In this document: positions 1 through 7,937 of the stretch, one piece after another
How the letters are laid out: every line of letters starts with the position of its first letter
Position numbering within the stretch: the first letter of the stretch is position 1
Source: JAYWIG01 sp043789035
GTDB lineage: Bacteria > Pseudomonadota > Gammaproteobacteria > Burkholderiales > Burkholderiaceae_E
Length of the DNA: 15,781 nucleotides
Direction: 5' to 3'
Assembly: GCA_043789035.1 (NCBI GenBank)
Contig: JAYWIG010000078.1
Span: 1 to 15,781, forward strand
Position numbers and translations under genes: made by a program
The notes under the pieces: generated by a model
The model's input: the letters and a program-made list of their open reading frames with translations, nothing else
What the model was told of the DNA's origin: nothing
The model's database searches: none

Positions 1-885
1 AGGCAGCAAAAAATCGTCGCTGCTAGCATTTACGTTGATTTAATGCTTGCCCAAAGAAGTCTCGCTCTTAGCCAGGAAAACGACTCGAACTTTAAGCGAT
101 TACTCGACGGCGCATCGAAGCGATTAAAGGCTGGCGACATCGCGAGCGCAGATGTTTCTCGCCTAAGCGTAGAACAATCTAGAGCGACTAATGAAGTTCG
201 AAGTTCTGAGAACAATCTGCTGCAAGCGCAATTTAAATTGGCGTCGCTTTTAGCACTGGAAGGCAATATACTTTTAGCATCGGATCAACTTCCGGATCTA
301 GCTTTTATTGCTCAACAAACGCCCGCACTATCCCTGCTAGCAAACGCCATCGCTACAGAAAAAGCGATAGCTAATCGTAGCGACTTATTGGCTGCTCAGT
401 TAAGAGTTAGAGCCGCCGAGCGGGCTTTGGCAATTGCAAAAAGTCAAACGACCAGAGATATCACTCTAGGCGCTCAAACCGAGCGCGCGCCTTCATTTGG
501 CGGTAGAGTGTTTGGGCTAAGCGCGTCGGTACCGTTATTCACCAATAATGACTACACGGGTGATATCTTGCGTGCAGGCACAGAATTATCAATCGCCGAG
601 GGCGATGTACTTCGAATCAAAGCACAGATTCAATATGAAATTGACGCAGCTTACGGGCAACTCAATAGCGCTAAAGATCGCCTAGAACGCCTATTCAATA
701 CGACGTTACCAGAAGTGAATAAAGCATCCCAGGCCATTGAATATGCCTACACCAGAGGTGCTGCAAACCTCACAGATTTATTTGATTCAAGACGCCAATT
801 CAATGCTGTTTTAGTTGAAACGGCTGCGGCGCAAGCGGATTACGCTCGGGCTTTGTACGTCTACAAAGCCACCATCGAAGGCTAA
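1..885 (+). CDS. czcC: CzcC-like outer-membrane efflux channel (TolC/OEP family), 5' end missing
   Basis: This is the outer-membrane channel of a tripartite metal-efflux system; it would form the trimeric tunnel carrying substrate from the CzcB/CzcA assembly to the outside. The reading frame is open to the left edge: codons 1-42 encode RQQKIVAASIYVDL before the first Met at 43. That Met is therefore internal, and the signal peptide and first repeat lie outside the window. The visible 294 residues are mostly long amphipathic helices rich in Ala, Gln, Glu and Arg (such as LSVEQSRATNEVRSSENN), separated by a short strand-rich stretch (ITLGAQTERAPSFGGRVFGLS, then SVPLFTNND). This is the second half of the OEP repeat architecture. 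The CzcC assignment rests on context: czcB starts 13 bases downstream and czcA follows. The family call is firm; the metal specificity is inferred from czcA. Confidence 0.88.
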   Translation, partial: RQQKIVAASIYVDLMLAQRSLALSQENDSNFKRLLDGASKRLKAGDIASADVSRLSVEQSRATNEVRSSENNLLQAQFKLASLLALEGNILLASDQLPDLAFIAQQTPALSLLANAIATEKAIANRSDLLAAQLRVRAAERALAIAKSQTTRDITLGAQTERAPSFGGRVFGLSASVPLFTNNDYTGDILRAGTELSIAEGDVLRIKAQIQYEIDAAYGQLNSAKDRLERLFNTTLPEVNKASQAIEYAYTRGAANLTDLFDSRRQFNAVLVETAAAQADYARALYVYKATIEG

Positions 886-898
886 AGACCAATAGATC

Positions 899-2101
899 AT
901 GTACAAATACACTCCTTTTGCTTTCTCTACTACCGCGATCTCACTACTGCTTAGCATCACAACTGTCCTGAGTGGGTGTGAAAAGCAGCAAGAAGTTACC
1001 ACTGAACCGGCAGTTGCGAAAATTAGCGCGCCAAGCGTCACTGGTGACACAATTACCTTTGCGAAAGACAGCCCTCAACTGGCGACTCTCGTAACAATTG
1101 AAGCAAAGCAAGAGCGAGAAAGCTTTGTCCGGATCAATGGCAGAACTAGTTGGGATGAAACCCGTACGGCCCGCGTTCTTTCACCTTTAGCCGGGCGAGT
1201 CTTAGAAATACGAGCCAGCCCTGGCGCGACAGTAAAAAAAGGCGATGTACTGGCGGTGATTTCGTCCCCGGATTACGGCATAACGCAGGCCGAGGCCCGA
1301 AGATCCGAAACAGATTTAGCGCTTGCCGACAAACAGCTCCAACGAGCGCGTGATTTAGCCAACGCTGGAGTGATACCGCAAAAAGACCTGCAATCTGCAG
1401 AAGCCGATTTCGCACGCGCGAGAAACGAAAGAGAAAGAACCTTAAGTAAAGAGCGCGCCTATGGCTCATTGGCGGGTAAGATCATCGATCAAAGGTTTCA
1501 ATTGATTGCACCCGTGGGTGGCCTCATAGTTGATAGGCGAATGACTCCTGGCCAAGAAGTTCGACCTGATCAGGCAGCCGAAATGCCTTTGTTTGTTATC
1601 TCAGAACCCGCTAAGCTGTGGGTGATGTTGGACGTACCCGAAGCATTGACGCAAGAAATTCAAGTTGGCGAGCAAGTTCGGGTGAGTGTCCCGTCGCTGC
1701 CTGGCGAAATATTTAACGCAACGGTTGAGTATGTTGCCGATTTCATCGACGCACAAAGTAGGACCGTTAAAGCTAGAGCCGCAGTCGACAATTCCGCGCG
1801 TCGCTTAAAGGCTGAAATGTATGTCACAGCAGATGTAACTGTGCCGCCCCTGAAAGCCCTAAAAGTCCCCACTAACGCGGTATATCTATTAGCAGACAAA
1901 TACTATGCATTCGTCGAAGAATCGCCCGGCATTTTTACCCGCCGAAAGCTCAAAGCCGAAGAAGCAACTTTAGGTTTCGTCCGTGTGATGAGCGGCCTAA
2001 ATGCAGGCGACAAGTTAGTTTCCGACGGAGCGCTACTACTCCAGCAAATACTCAATGCCAAAGCCAGCGCACCAGTTCAAGTAGGCACTAAGAAGCCATG
2101 A
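899..2101 (+). CDS. czcB: CzcB-like periplasmic adaptor (membrane fusion) lipoprotein of an RND metal exporter
   Basis: The adaptor joins the inner-membrane RND pump to the outer-membrane channel and may pass metal to the pump. Residues 1-26 form a signal peptide ending in a lipobox, LSGC, with Cys27 as the predicted acylated residue, so this is a predicted lipoprotein. Next come the barrel-sandwich/lipoyl-like half-motif (about 90-127, with GATVKKGDVLAVISSPDY), a helical hairpin (about 128-190, QAEARRSETDLALADKQLQ onwards), the second lipoyl half (about 200-222, LIAPVGGLIVDRRMTPGQE), a beta-barrel domain (about 225-315) and a membrane-proximal domain to residue 400. I see no His-rich or Cys-rich metal-binding tail. 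The ATG at 899 has only a weak ribosome-binding site (AAGA), which suggests coupling to czcC 13 bases upstream. The stop overlaps the czcA start as ATGA. The length of 400 is normal for the family. Confidence 0.93.
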   Translation: MYKYTPFAFSTTAISLLLSITTVLSGCEKQQEVTTEPAVAKISAPSVTGDTITFAKDSPQLATLVTIEAKQERESFVRINGRTSWDETRTARVLSPLAGRVLEIRASPGATVKKGDVLAVISSPDYGITQAEARRSETDLALADKQLQRARDLANAGVIPQKDLQSAEADFARARNERERTLSKERAYGSLAGKIIDQRFQLIAPVGGLIVDRRMTPGQEVRPDQAAEMPLFVISEPAKLWVMLDVPEALTQEIQVGEQVRVSVPSLPGEIFNATVEYVADFIDAQSRTVKARAAVDNSARRLKAEMYVTADVTVPPLKALKVPTNAVYLLADKYYAFVEESPGIFTRRKLKAEEATLGFVRVMSGLNAGDKLVSDGALLLQQILNAKASAPVQVGTKKP

Positions 2102-5100
2102 TAGGTCGCATAGTTCGTTCCTCGCTGAACCAACCATTGTTAGTGGTTTTCGTTTTGCTCGCTTTTATTGGCGGCGGACTCATAGCCTTTAAGAACCTGC
2201 CAGTAGAGGCATTTCCAGACGTTACGGATACGCAAGTCACGGTCATCACTCTTTACCCTGGCCGTGCTGCGGAAGAAGTCGAACGACAAGTCACTATTCC
2301 GCTTGAAGTAGCACTATCCGGAGTTCCCAATGCAGTTAGGGTGTTCTCCCATACACAATTTGGTTTATCGTTTACTGTTATCACTTTCAACGATAAAGCT
2401 AACGATTACTTTGCCCGCCAACAGGTCATAGAACGGCTTCGCACGGCCGATTTACCAGATGGTGTTCGGCCGGAACTTGCCGCCCTCACCTCAGCAATTA
2501 GCGAAATTTATCGATACCGAATCAAGGCTCCGAAACTCGCCTCCGACGATTTACGCACGCTTCAAAACTGGGTGATGGAACGCCAACTGAAATCTGTTCC
2601 GGGCGTTGCCGATGTGGTGAGTTTCGGCGGCCTTATCAAAACGTACGAAATTCAGCCCGACCTGTTGAAAATGCGTGATTACAAGATCTCATTACAGCAA
2701 CTTGCAGATGCGGTTGGCAAATCCAACAGTAACGCGGGTGGCGGTTATGTCGAAAATGGTCGACAACAATTCCTTATAAGAGGCTTGGGCGTTTTGCGTG
2801 GTGCAGCCGATCTTGAAAGCGTTCCCGTCACGGAAAATAAAGGAACACCGATTTTTGTTCGCGATATTGCCAAAGTAACAGTAGGTGCAATTCCAAGGCA
2901 GGGCATCGCCGGACAAGATGCCGATGATGACATTGTTTACGGCATGGTTCTGATGCGTAAGGGCGAAAACGCATCGGTCGTACTAGACGCCGTTAAAGAA
3001 AAGATTGAACTTGTAAAGAAAACCCGACTTCCACCAGGGGTCACTATAGAGCCTTTTTATGATCGCAGTTGGCTCATTCAGCGCACGCTAAAAACAGTTT
3101 TTGTTAATTTGCTTGAGGGGGCACTGCTGGTAGGCGTGGTTCTCTACTTATTTTTGAAAAATATGCGCGCAGCAGCCATCGTTGCGGCTATTATTCCGCT
3201 TGCGCTTTTAGGTACTTTTCTTGGCTTATCCGCGGTCGGAATACCTGCGAACTTACTATCTCTTGGGGCAATGGACTTCGGGATTATCGTCGATGGTGCA
3301 GTCATAGTAGTGGAGCACATCTTTCACCGCTTGAGTATGCTGCCTGATGATGCCGATGATCAGCGCAAAAAGAAAACGGTTCTGGATGCAACCCTTGAGG
3401 TTGGTACGCCGACGGTTTTCTCTATGCTGATAATTATTGCGGCCCACATACCCATCTTTACGCTGCAGCGCCATGAGGGTCGAATTTTCGCACCTATGGC
3501 TTACTCAGTAGTTTCTGCGCTCATCGCGTCGCTTATACTCTCTCTTACCCTAGTGCCATTATTAAGTTACTGGTTACTGCGAAGAAAAAAACTATCGCAT
3601 ACGGAACCTGGCATTGTGAAGGTCTCAAAAGGCATTTACGCACCAGCATTGAAATGGGCGTTGAGCCATCGAAAAATTGTGCTTAGCTTGGCAGGGGCTG
3701 CTCTAGTCGGCGCGCTTGGTGTTGGATCGCAGTTGGGTTCAGAGTTTCTACCAGAGCTCAACGAAGGTAGTGTTTGGCTAAACGTTACCTTGGAATCATC
3801 GGTATCGAGCAGCGAAGCTCAACTTCAAGCCGGGCGTATACGGGAGATTGTGCGCAAAACGCCTGAAGTTCGAAGCATTATCAGCAAACTTGGTCGACCC
3901 GAGGATGGTACAGATCCAAAAATCGCTAGCCAAGTCGAAGCTTTAGTTGACTTGTATGAGGACAAAGAATGGAAGCGAAAAATCACCAAGAAACAAGTTT
4001 TGGCTGAAATCGAAGAAAATCTAAAAGTTATTCCTGGCTTAGCGGTGACCTTCTCACAGCCAATTCGCGACAATGTTCTTGAGTCTATTTCACAAATCCA
4101 AGGGCAAATCGTTATTAAGATCACTGGCGACGATTACGGCAGCCTACGCTCCTATGGTCTAGAAATTTTGAAAGCAATTAAAGCGGTCGACGGTGTTTCC
4201 AGAGCAACAATCGACCGTGACGGTCAGTTGCCACAGTACCGCATTGCGATTGATAGGGAACGCGCGGCGCGATACGGTTTAAATATTGAGCACGTCCAAG
4301 ACGTCATTCAAACTGCCTTGGCGGGCAAAGGCGTAAGCTATATCTGGGAAGGAGAGCGCAAGTTCGATGTGGTTGTTCGTCTTGATGAAAGCTCTCGCAG
4401 CCTGGCTCGAATTCGAGAGATCACCGTTGCGACGCCATCGGGCGCATTCATCCCGTTACAAGAAATTGCTAGGTTCGAGACTACCAGCGGTGCTATGAAT
4501 ATCGCTCGTGAAGCTGGACGTCGAGTTTTATCAATCGGCATCTTTATCAAAGATCGCGACATGGGTAGCGTCGTAAAGGACATGCAGGCGGCTGTTGATG
4601 CCAACGTTAAACTTCAAGACGGCTACCAGATAACCTGGTCTGGTGAATTCGAGAACCAAGAGCGTGCAATGAAGCGGCTTTCCTGGGTAGTACCGCTCTC
4701 AATCTTGCTCATTTTCCTGATTTTGTTTAATGCTTTTAATTCTTTGAAAAATGCGACTTTGATTATCGCCAACATTCCATTCGCGATGATTGGCGGCATT
4801 ATGGCGCTGGCCATTACCGGGATTCCATTATCGGTATCAGCCGCCATTGGATTTATCGCACTCTTTGGGCAAGCCGTGCTCAACGGGGTTGTCATGCTCT
4901 CGCATTTTTCGCATCTCCGGGCCAATGGTGAAGATGTCTATGACGCAGTATTTAAAGGATCACTAGATCGTCTTAGAACGGTTCTGATGACAGCCCTCCT
5001 GGCAAGCTTAGGCCTATTCCCAATGGCTATATCAACCGCAATTGGCGCTGAAACACAAAGGCCTCTTGCTGTGGTCATCATTGGTGGACTTGTCACTGCC

Positions 5101-5190
5101 ACGCTTCTCACTCTGTTGGTACTTCCTACACTGTACCTTTGGGTGCATGAGCGCCATGATAAGACTGGGCAACGACCAACCAGCGCTTGA
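2098..5190 (+). CDS. czcA: CzcA-type heavy-metal efflux RND pump
   Basis: This proton-driven inner-membrane pump would be the motor of the CzcCBA trimeric exporter. Its 1030 residues match family length. The N-terminal helix (about 14-32) is followed by the HME-RND signature PVEAFPDVTDTQV. Five more helices lie at about 337-493, helix 7 is at about 527-545, and a second bundle runs from about 864 to the C-terminus (ending in GGLVTATLLTLLVLPTLY). Two large periplasmic pore/docking regions lie between. The helix-4 proton-relay motif DFGIIVDGAVIVVE places acidic residues at D393, D399 and E406, with the same spacing as D402, D408 and E415 of Cupriavidus metallidurans CzcA. This supports the Zn/Co/Cd class over the Cu/Ag CusA class. 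Residue 407 is His where related pumps usually have Asn. The ATG overlaps the czcB stop by 4 bases and a hairpin terminator begins 20 bases after the stop. The exact metal range is inferred. Confidence 0.95.
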   Translation: MIGRIVRSSLNQPLLVVFVLLAFIGGGLIAFKNLPVEAFPDVTDTQVTVITLYPGRAAEEVERQVTIPLEVALSGVPNAVRVFSHTQFGLSFTVITFNDKANDYFARQQVIERLRTADLPDGVRPELAALTSAISEIYRYRIKAPKLASDDLRTLQNWVMERQLKSVPGVADVVSFGGLIKTYEIQPDLLKMRDYKISLQQLADAVGKSNSNAGGGYVENGRQQFLIRGLGVLRGAADLESVPVTENKGTPIFVRDIAKVTVGAIPRQGIAGQDADDDIVYGMVLMRKGENASVVLDAVKEKIELVKKTRLPPGVTIEPFYDRSWLIQRTLKTVFVNLLEGALLVGVVLYLFLKNMRAAAIVAAIIPLALLGTFLGLSAVGIPANLLSLGAMDFGIIVDGAVIVVEHIFHRLSMLPDDADDQRKKKTVLDATLEVGTPTVFSMLIIIAAHIPIFTLQRHEGRIFAPMAYSVVSALIASLILSLTLVPLLSYWLLRRKKLSHTEPGIVKVSKGIYAPALKWALSHRKIVLSLAGAALVGALGVGSQLGSEFLPELNEGSVWLNVTLESSVSSSEAQLQAGRIREIVRKTPEVRSIISKLGRPEDGTDPKIASQVEALVDLYEDKEWKRKITKKQVLAEIEENLKVIPGLAVTFSQPIRDNVLESISQIQGQIVIKITGDDYGSLRSYGLEILKAIKAVDGVSRATIDRDGQLPQYRIAIDRERAARYGLNIEHVQDVIQTALAGKGVSYIWEGERKFDVVVRLDESSRSLARIREITVATPSGAFIPLQEIARFETTSGAMNIAREAGRRVLSIGIFIKDRDMGSVVKDMQAAVDANVKLQDGYQITWSGEFENQERAMKRLSWVVPLSILLIFLILFNAFNSLKNATLIIANIPFAMIGGIMALAITGIPLSVSAAIGFIALFGQAVLNGVVMLSHFSHLRANGEDVYDAVFKGSLDRLRTVLMTALLASLGLFPMAISTAIGAETQRPLAVVIIGGLVTATLLTLLVLPTLYLWVHERHDKTGQRPTSA

Positions 5191-5210
5191 TCAGCAGAAA
5201 GAGTCGAGAC

Positions 5211-5245
5211 AAAAAGCCACTTTGTTAAAAACAAAATGGCTTTTT
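5211..5245. terminator. Bidirectional intrinsic terminator between czcA and ppsA
   Basis: The inverted repeat pairs AAAAAGCCA (5211-5219) plus TTTGT (5221-5225) with ACAAA (5231-5235) plus TGGCTTTTT (5237-5245); the only interruption is one C/A mismatch (5220/5236). The loop is TAAAA. Each strand ends in a run of five Ts after GGC, so the structure can stop czcCBA transcription (20 bases after its stop codon) and ppsA transcription (24 bases after its stop codon). Confidence 0.85.
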
Positions 5246-5269
5246 ATTAATGCCTTGAATAACTCTGTC

Positions 5270-7666
5270 TTAGCCTTTGGCAAGTTTTTGCCAAGTACTG
5301 ACGACTGTATCAGGGTTGAGGGAAATCGAGCTAATACCCTGCTCCATCAACCAAAGCGCTAAGTCGTGATGATCCGATGGGCCTTGACCACAAATACCCA
5401 CGTATTTATTCGCCTTGCGGCAAGCCTGAATGGCGCGTTCCAAGAGCGCTTTCACGGCTGGGTCACGTTCATCAAAACCATCGGCTACTAAGCCAGAGTC
5501 ACGATCTAACCCTAGCGTGAGCTGAGTTAAATCATTCGACCCAATAGAGAAGCCGTCGAAGTATTCCAAAAAGTCCTCGGCCAAGATGGCATTACTTGGT
5601 AGCTCACACATCATGATGAGACGCAAACCACCTGTGCCGTCTGGGTTCTTGCCACTGCCACGAGATAAGCCATGTGCGTTCAAGATCTTAACAACCAATG
5701 AGGCTTCTTTAACGGTACGCACAAATGGCACCATTAACTCAACGTTGGTTAAACCCATGTCTTCGCGAACACGTTTCATAGCCAAAAGTTCTAACTCAAA
5801 ACACTGTGCAAAATCAGGGGCAATGTATCGAGAAGCGCCTCGAAATCCAAGCATTGGATTCTCTTCTTCGGGCTCATAACGGGCACCACCAATAAGCTTG
5901 CGATACTCGTTGCTCTTGAAGTCAGATAAACGAACAATCACAGGCTTTGGATAAAACGCCGCAGCGATAGTTGCCACGCCTTCGGCCAAACGTTCAATGT
6001 AGAAGGCTCTTGGTGTTTCGTGTCCACGGGCAATACTTTCAACGGCCTTTTTCAAAGCAGAATCAACATTGGGGTAGCCCAAAATTGCTTTCGGATGGAT
6101 ACCAATGTTGTTATTAATAATGAACTCTAAGCGAGCCAAACCCACACCGTCGTTAGGCAGGCTCGAGAACTCAAACGCCAACTGAGGGTTACCAACGTTC
6201 ATCATCACCTTCACAGGTATTGATGGCATTTCACCCCTCTCAACTTCGGATATCTCGGTTTCTAGCATGCCGTCGTAAATAAAACCGGTATCGCCTTCGG
6301 CACAAGATACTGTAACTAGGGCGTTGTTGCTCAAGACTTGGGTAGCATCACCACAACCAACCACCGCTGGAATGCCAAGCTCCCTAGCAATAATGGCTGC
6401 ATGACAGGTGCGCCCACCGCGATTGGTGACAATCGCCGACGCACGCTTCATTACAGGCTCCCAATTTGGGTCTGTCATGTCGGTAACTAAAACATCACCC
6501 GCTTGAACGGAATCCATTTGCGAAGAGTCTGTCACTATACGAACTGGCCCGGCGCCAATTCTTTGGCCAATCGCACGCCCACTCGCCAACACATCCGATG
6601 AGCCTTTCAGACTAAATCGCTGTTGTTTGGTATCGGCGGTTTCCTGCGACTTTACCGTCTCTGGCCGGGCTTGCAAGATATAGAGTTTGCCGTCGAAACC
6701 GTCTAGGCCCCACTCAATGTCCATGGGCCTGCCGTAGTGCTTTTCAATAATCACGGCAAACTTCGCCAGCTCAATAACGTCACTATCTTTTAATGAATAG
6801 CGGTTACGCATTTCGACAGGGGTGTCCGATGTTTCAACAAACTTGCCCGGTTGATCAGAAAAAGCCATGCGCAATAGCTTAGAGCCCATTTGACGACGAA
6901 TGATTGGGAATTTGCCCAAGGCCAAAATGGGCTTATGGACATAAAACTCATCAGGGTTAACCGCGCCCTGCACCACCGTTTCACCAAGCCCGTAGGCACT
7001 AGTGATAAACACCACATCCTTAAAACCCGACTCCGTGTCGAGCGTAAACATTACGCCCGCAGCGCCTTTATCGCTTCGTACCATTTGCTGAATTCCAGCG
7101 GATAGCGCTACTTCAGCATGAGCAAACCCTTTGTGTACTCGGTACGAAATTGCTCTATCGTTATACAAAGAAGCGAACACGTGCTTAATACGATCAAGTA
7201 CTGACTCGATGCCATTGACGTTCAGATAAGTCTCTTGTTGACCGGCAAAAGATGCGTCTGGCAGATCTTCCGCAGTTGCTGACGAACGAACCGCTACCGA
7301 TAAGTTACCACCGTGTTTGGCTAGCATTTGGGCATAAAAAGTCCGGACTTCAGCCTCTACTGCAGGGGGCAACGGAGCATCAACTATCCATTGGCGAATT
7401 TCAGCACCGCAGGCAAGCAAAGCTTTGACGTCCTCGGTGTTTAAGCCTTCAAGCCGTTGGGCAATACGCTCGGTTAAGTTATTAACTCGTAAAAACTCCC
7501 TAAAGGCATGGGCTGTGGTGGCAAAACCACCTGGCACTCTAACTCCAGCACTGGCTAGCTGGCTAATCATCTCCCCAAGCGAAGCATTCTTGCCGCCAAC
7601 CGATTCGACATCGGTCATGCGCAAGGCTTCGAAGGGGGCACAAAGGCGCTCTTCGATTGAAATCAT
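5270..7666 (-). CDS. ppsA: Phosphoenolpyruvate synthase (pyruvate, water dikinase)
   Basis: PpsA converts pyruvate, ATP and water to phosphoenolpyruvate, AMP and phosphate in the cytoplasm; it allows gluconeogenesis from pyruvate, lactate and similar substrates. The 798 residues show the expected three-part order. The N-terminal ATP-grasp domain (about 1-340) contains VGGKNASLGEM with Lys26 and AVRSSATAEDLPDASFAG. The swivelling phosphohistidine domain (about 370-470) contains GGRTCHAAIIARELG, with catalytic His422 and regulatory Thr420 two residues before it. The C-terminal TIM-barrel PEP/pyruvate domain (about 485-798) contains NPMLGFRGASRY, SIGSNDLTQL and GICGQGPSD, with the probable proton-donor Cys759. 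The ATG at 7666 is preceded by AGGA with 7-base spacing. The gene is divergent from ppsR, whose product should phosphorylate and dephosphorylate Thr420. A hairpin lies in its leader and it ends at the shared terminator. Confidence 0.98.
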   Translation of the reverse strand: MISIEERLCAPFEALRMTDVESVGGKNASLGEMISQLASAGVRVPGGFATTAHAFREFLRVNNLTERIAQRLEGLNTEDVKALLACGAEIRQWIVDAPLPPAVEAEVRTFYAQMLAKHGGNLSVAVRSSATAEDLPDASFAGQQETYLNVNGIESVLDRIKHVFASLYNDRAISYRVHKGFAHAEVALSAGIQQMVRSDKGAAGVMFTLDTESGFKDVVFITSAYGLGETVVQGAVNPDEFYVHKPILALGKFPIIRRQMGSKLLRMAFSDQPGKFVETSDTPVEMRNRYSLKDSDVIELAKFAVIIEKHYGRPMDIEWGLDGFDGKLYILQARPETVKSQETADTKQQRFSLKGSSDVLASGRAIGQRIGAGPVRIVTDSSQMDSVQAGDVLVTDMTDPNWEPVMKRASAIVTNRGGRTCHAAIIARELGIPAVVGCGDATQVLSNNALVTVSCAEGDTGFIYDGMLETEISEVERGEMPSIPVKVMMNVGNPQLAFEFSSLPNDGVGLARLEFIINNNIGIHPKAILGYPNVDSALKKAVESIARGHETPRAFYIERLAEGVATIAAAFYPKPVIVRLSDFKSNEYRKLIGGARYEPEEENPMLGFRGASRYIAPDFAQCFELELLAMKRVREDMGLTNVELMVPFVRTVKEASLVVKILNAHGLSRGSGKNPDGTGGLRLIMMCELPSNAILAEDFLEYFDGFSIGSNDLTQLTLGLDRDSGLVADGFDERDPAVKALLERAIQACRKANKYVGICGQGPSDHHDLALWLMEQGISSISLNPDTVVSTWQKLAKG

Positions 7667-7937
7667 GGAAAGGTCCTAACATAGTAAAAAATCTGCTCAT
7701 TGAGATAGAGGCTCTGTAAAACAAAGCGCCTATCTCAAAAAACGAACCGTAGATACACAACACCGGCCAAGTTCCCGTTCAGATATGCAAAAATGTAAAA
7801 GCTGAATAACCTACAACAATCATTTTTTATTTTACGCTGCCCCCGCTGGTTCTCGCTTAAAAGCAGCCCCACTAACACCAGTTTTTCATGACAAACTCCA
7901 CGATTCATATAGCTCAAGGTATTTAAAGCGAATTTTT
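7667..7937. promoter_or_regulatory. Divergent ppsA/ppsR intergenic control region
   Basis: These 271 bases separate the two divergent starts and must hold both promoters. The region is AT-rich with one GC-rich patch (around 7836-7850). I see the ppsA Shine-Dalgarno AGGA (7677-7674) and an inverted repeat (7701-7737). I found no -35/-10 pair on either strand good enough to call. The ppsR start lacks a clear Shine-Dalgarno; the nearest purine runs are AAGG (7916-7919) and AAAGCGA (7925-7931). A 60-codon minus-strand frame at 7735-7917 has no recognisable motif and I did not annotate it. Confidence 0.6.
7701..7737 (-). repeat. Inverted repeat / hairpin in the ppsA leader
   Basis: TGAGATAG (7701-7708) is the exact reverse complement of CTATCTCA (7730-7737). 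The stem can be extended inwards by G-C and GC pairs with one-base bulges at 7709 and 7728, leaving a loop of about 13 bases. It ends 34 bases before the ppsA ATG, so it would be part of the ppsA 5' leader or an operator near its promoter. It is not a typical intrinsic terminator: in the ppsA direction the T-run (7691-7686) begins about 9 bases after the stem instead of directly following it. Confidence 0.5.

Noticed and set aside
43..885. Met at 43 as the true start of the czcC-like gene
   Set aside because: The frame is open to base 1 and the residues before the Met continue the same helix. There is no signal peptide after it, so the gene is cut by the window edge.
5042..5362. 106-codon plus-strand frame over the czcA end and ppsA end
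   Set aside because: It runs through two well-supported genes in other frames and across the terminator hairpin; no protein family is visible.
7681..7740. ppsA leader hairpin as an intrinsic terminator or classical attenuator
   Set aside because: The T-run is separated from the stem by about 9 bases in the ppsA direction and is absent in the other; no leader peptide is visible.
7880..7915. ATGACA / TATAGC as a ppsR promoter
   Set aside because: Spacing is only 14 bases and both boxes match poorly.
7735..7917. 60-codon minus-strand frame between ppsA and ppsR
   Set aside because: It has no recognisable motif or evident ribosome-binding site and lies entirely in the divergent control region; it is probably chance.
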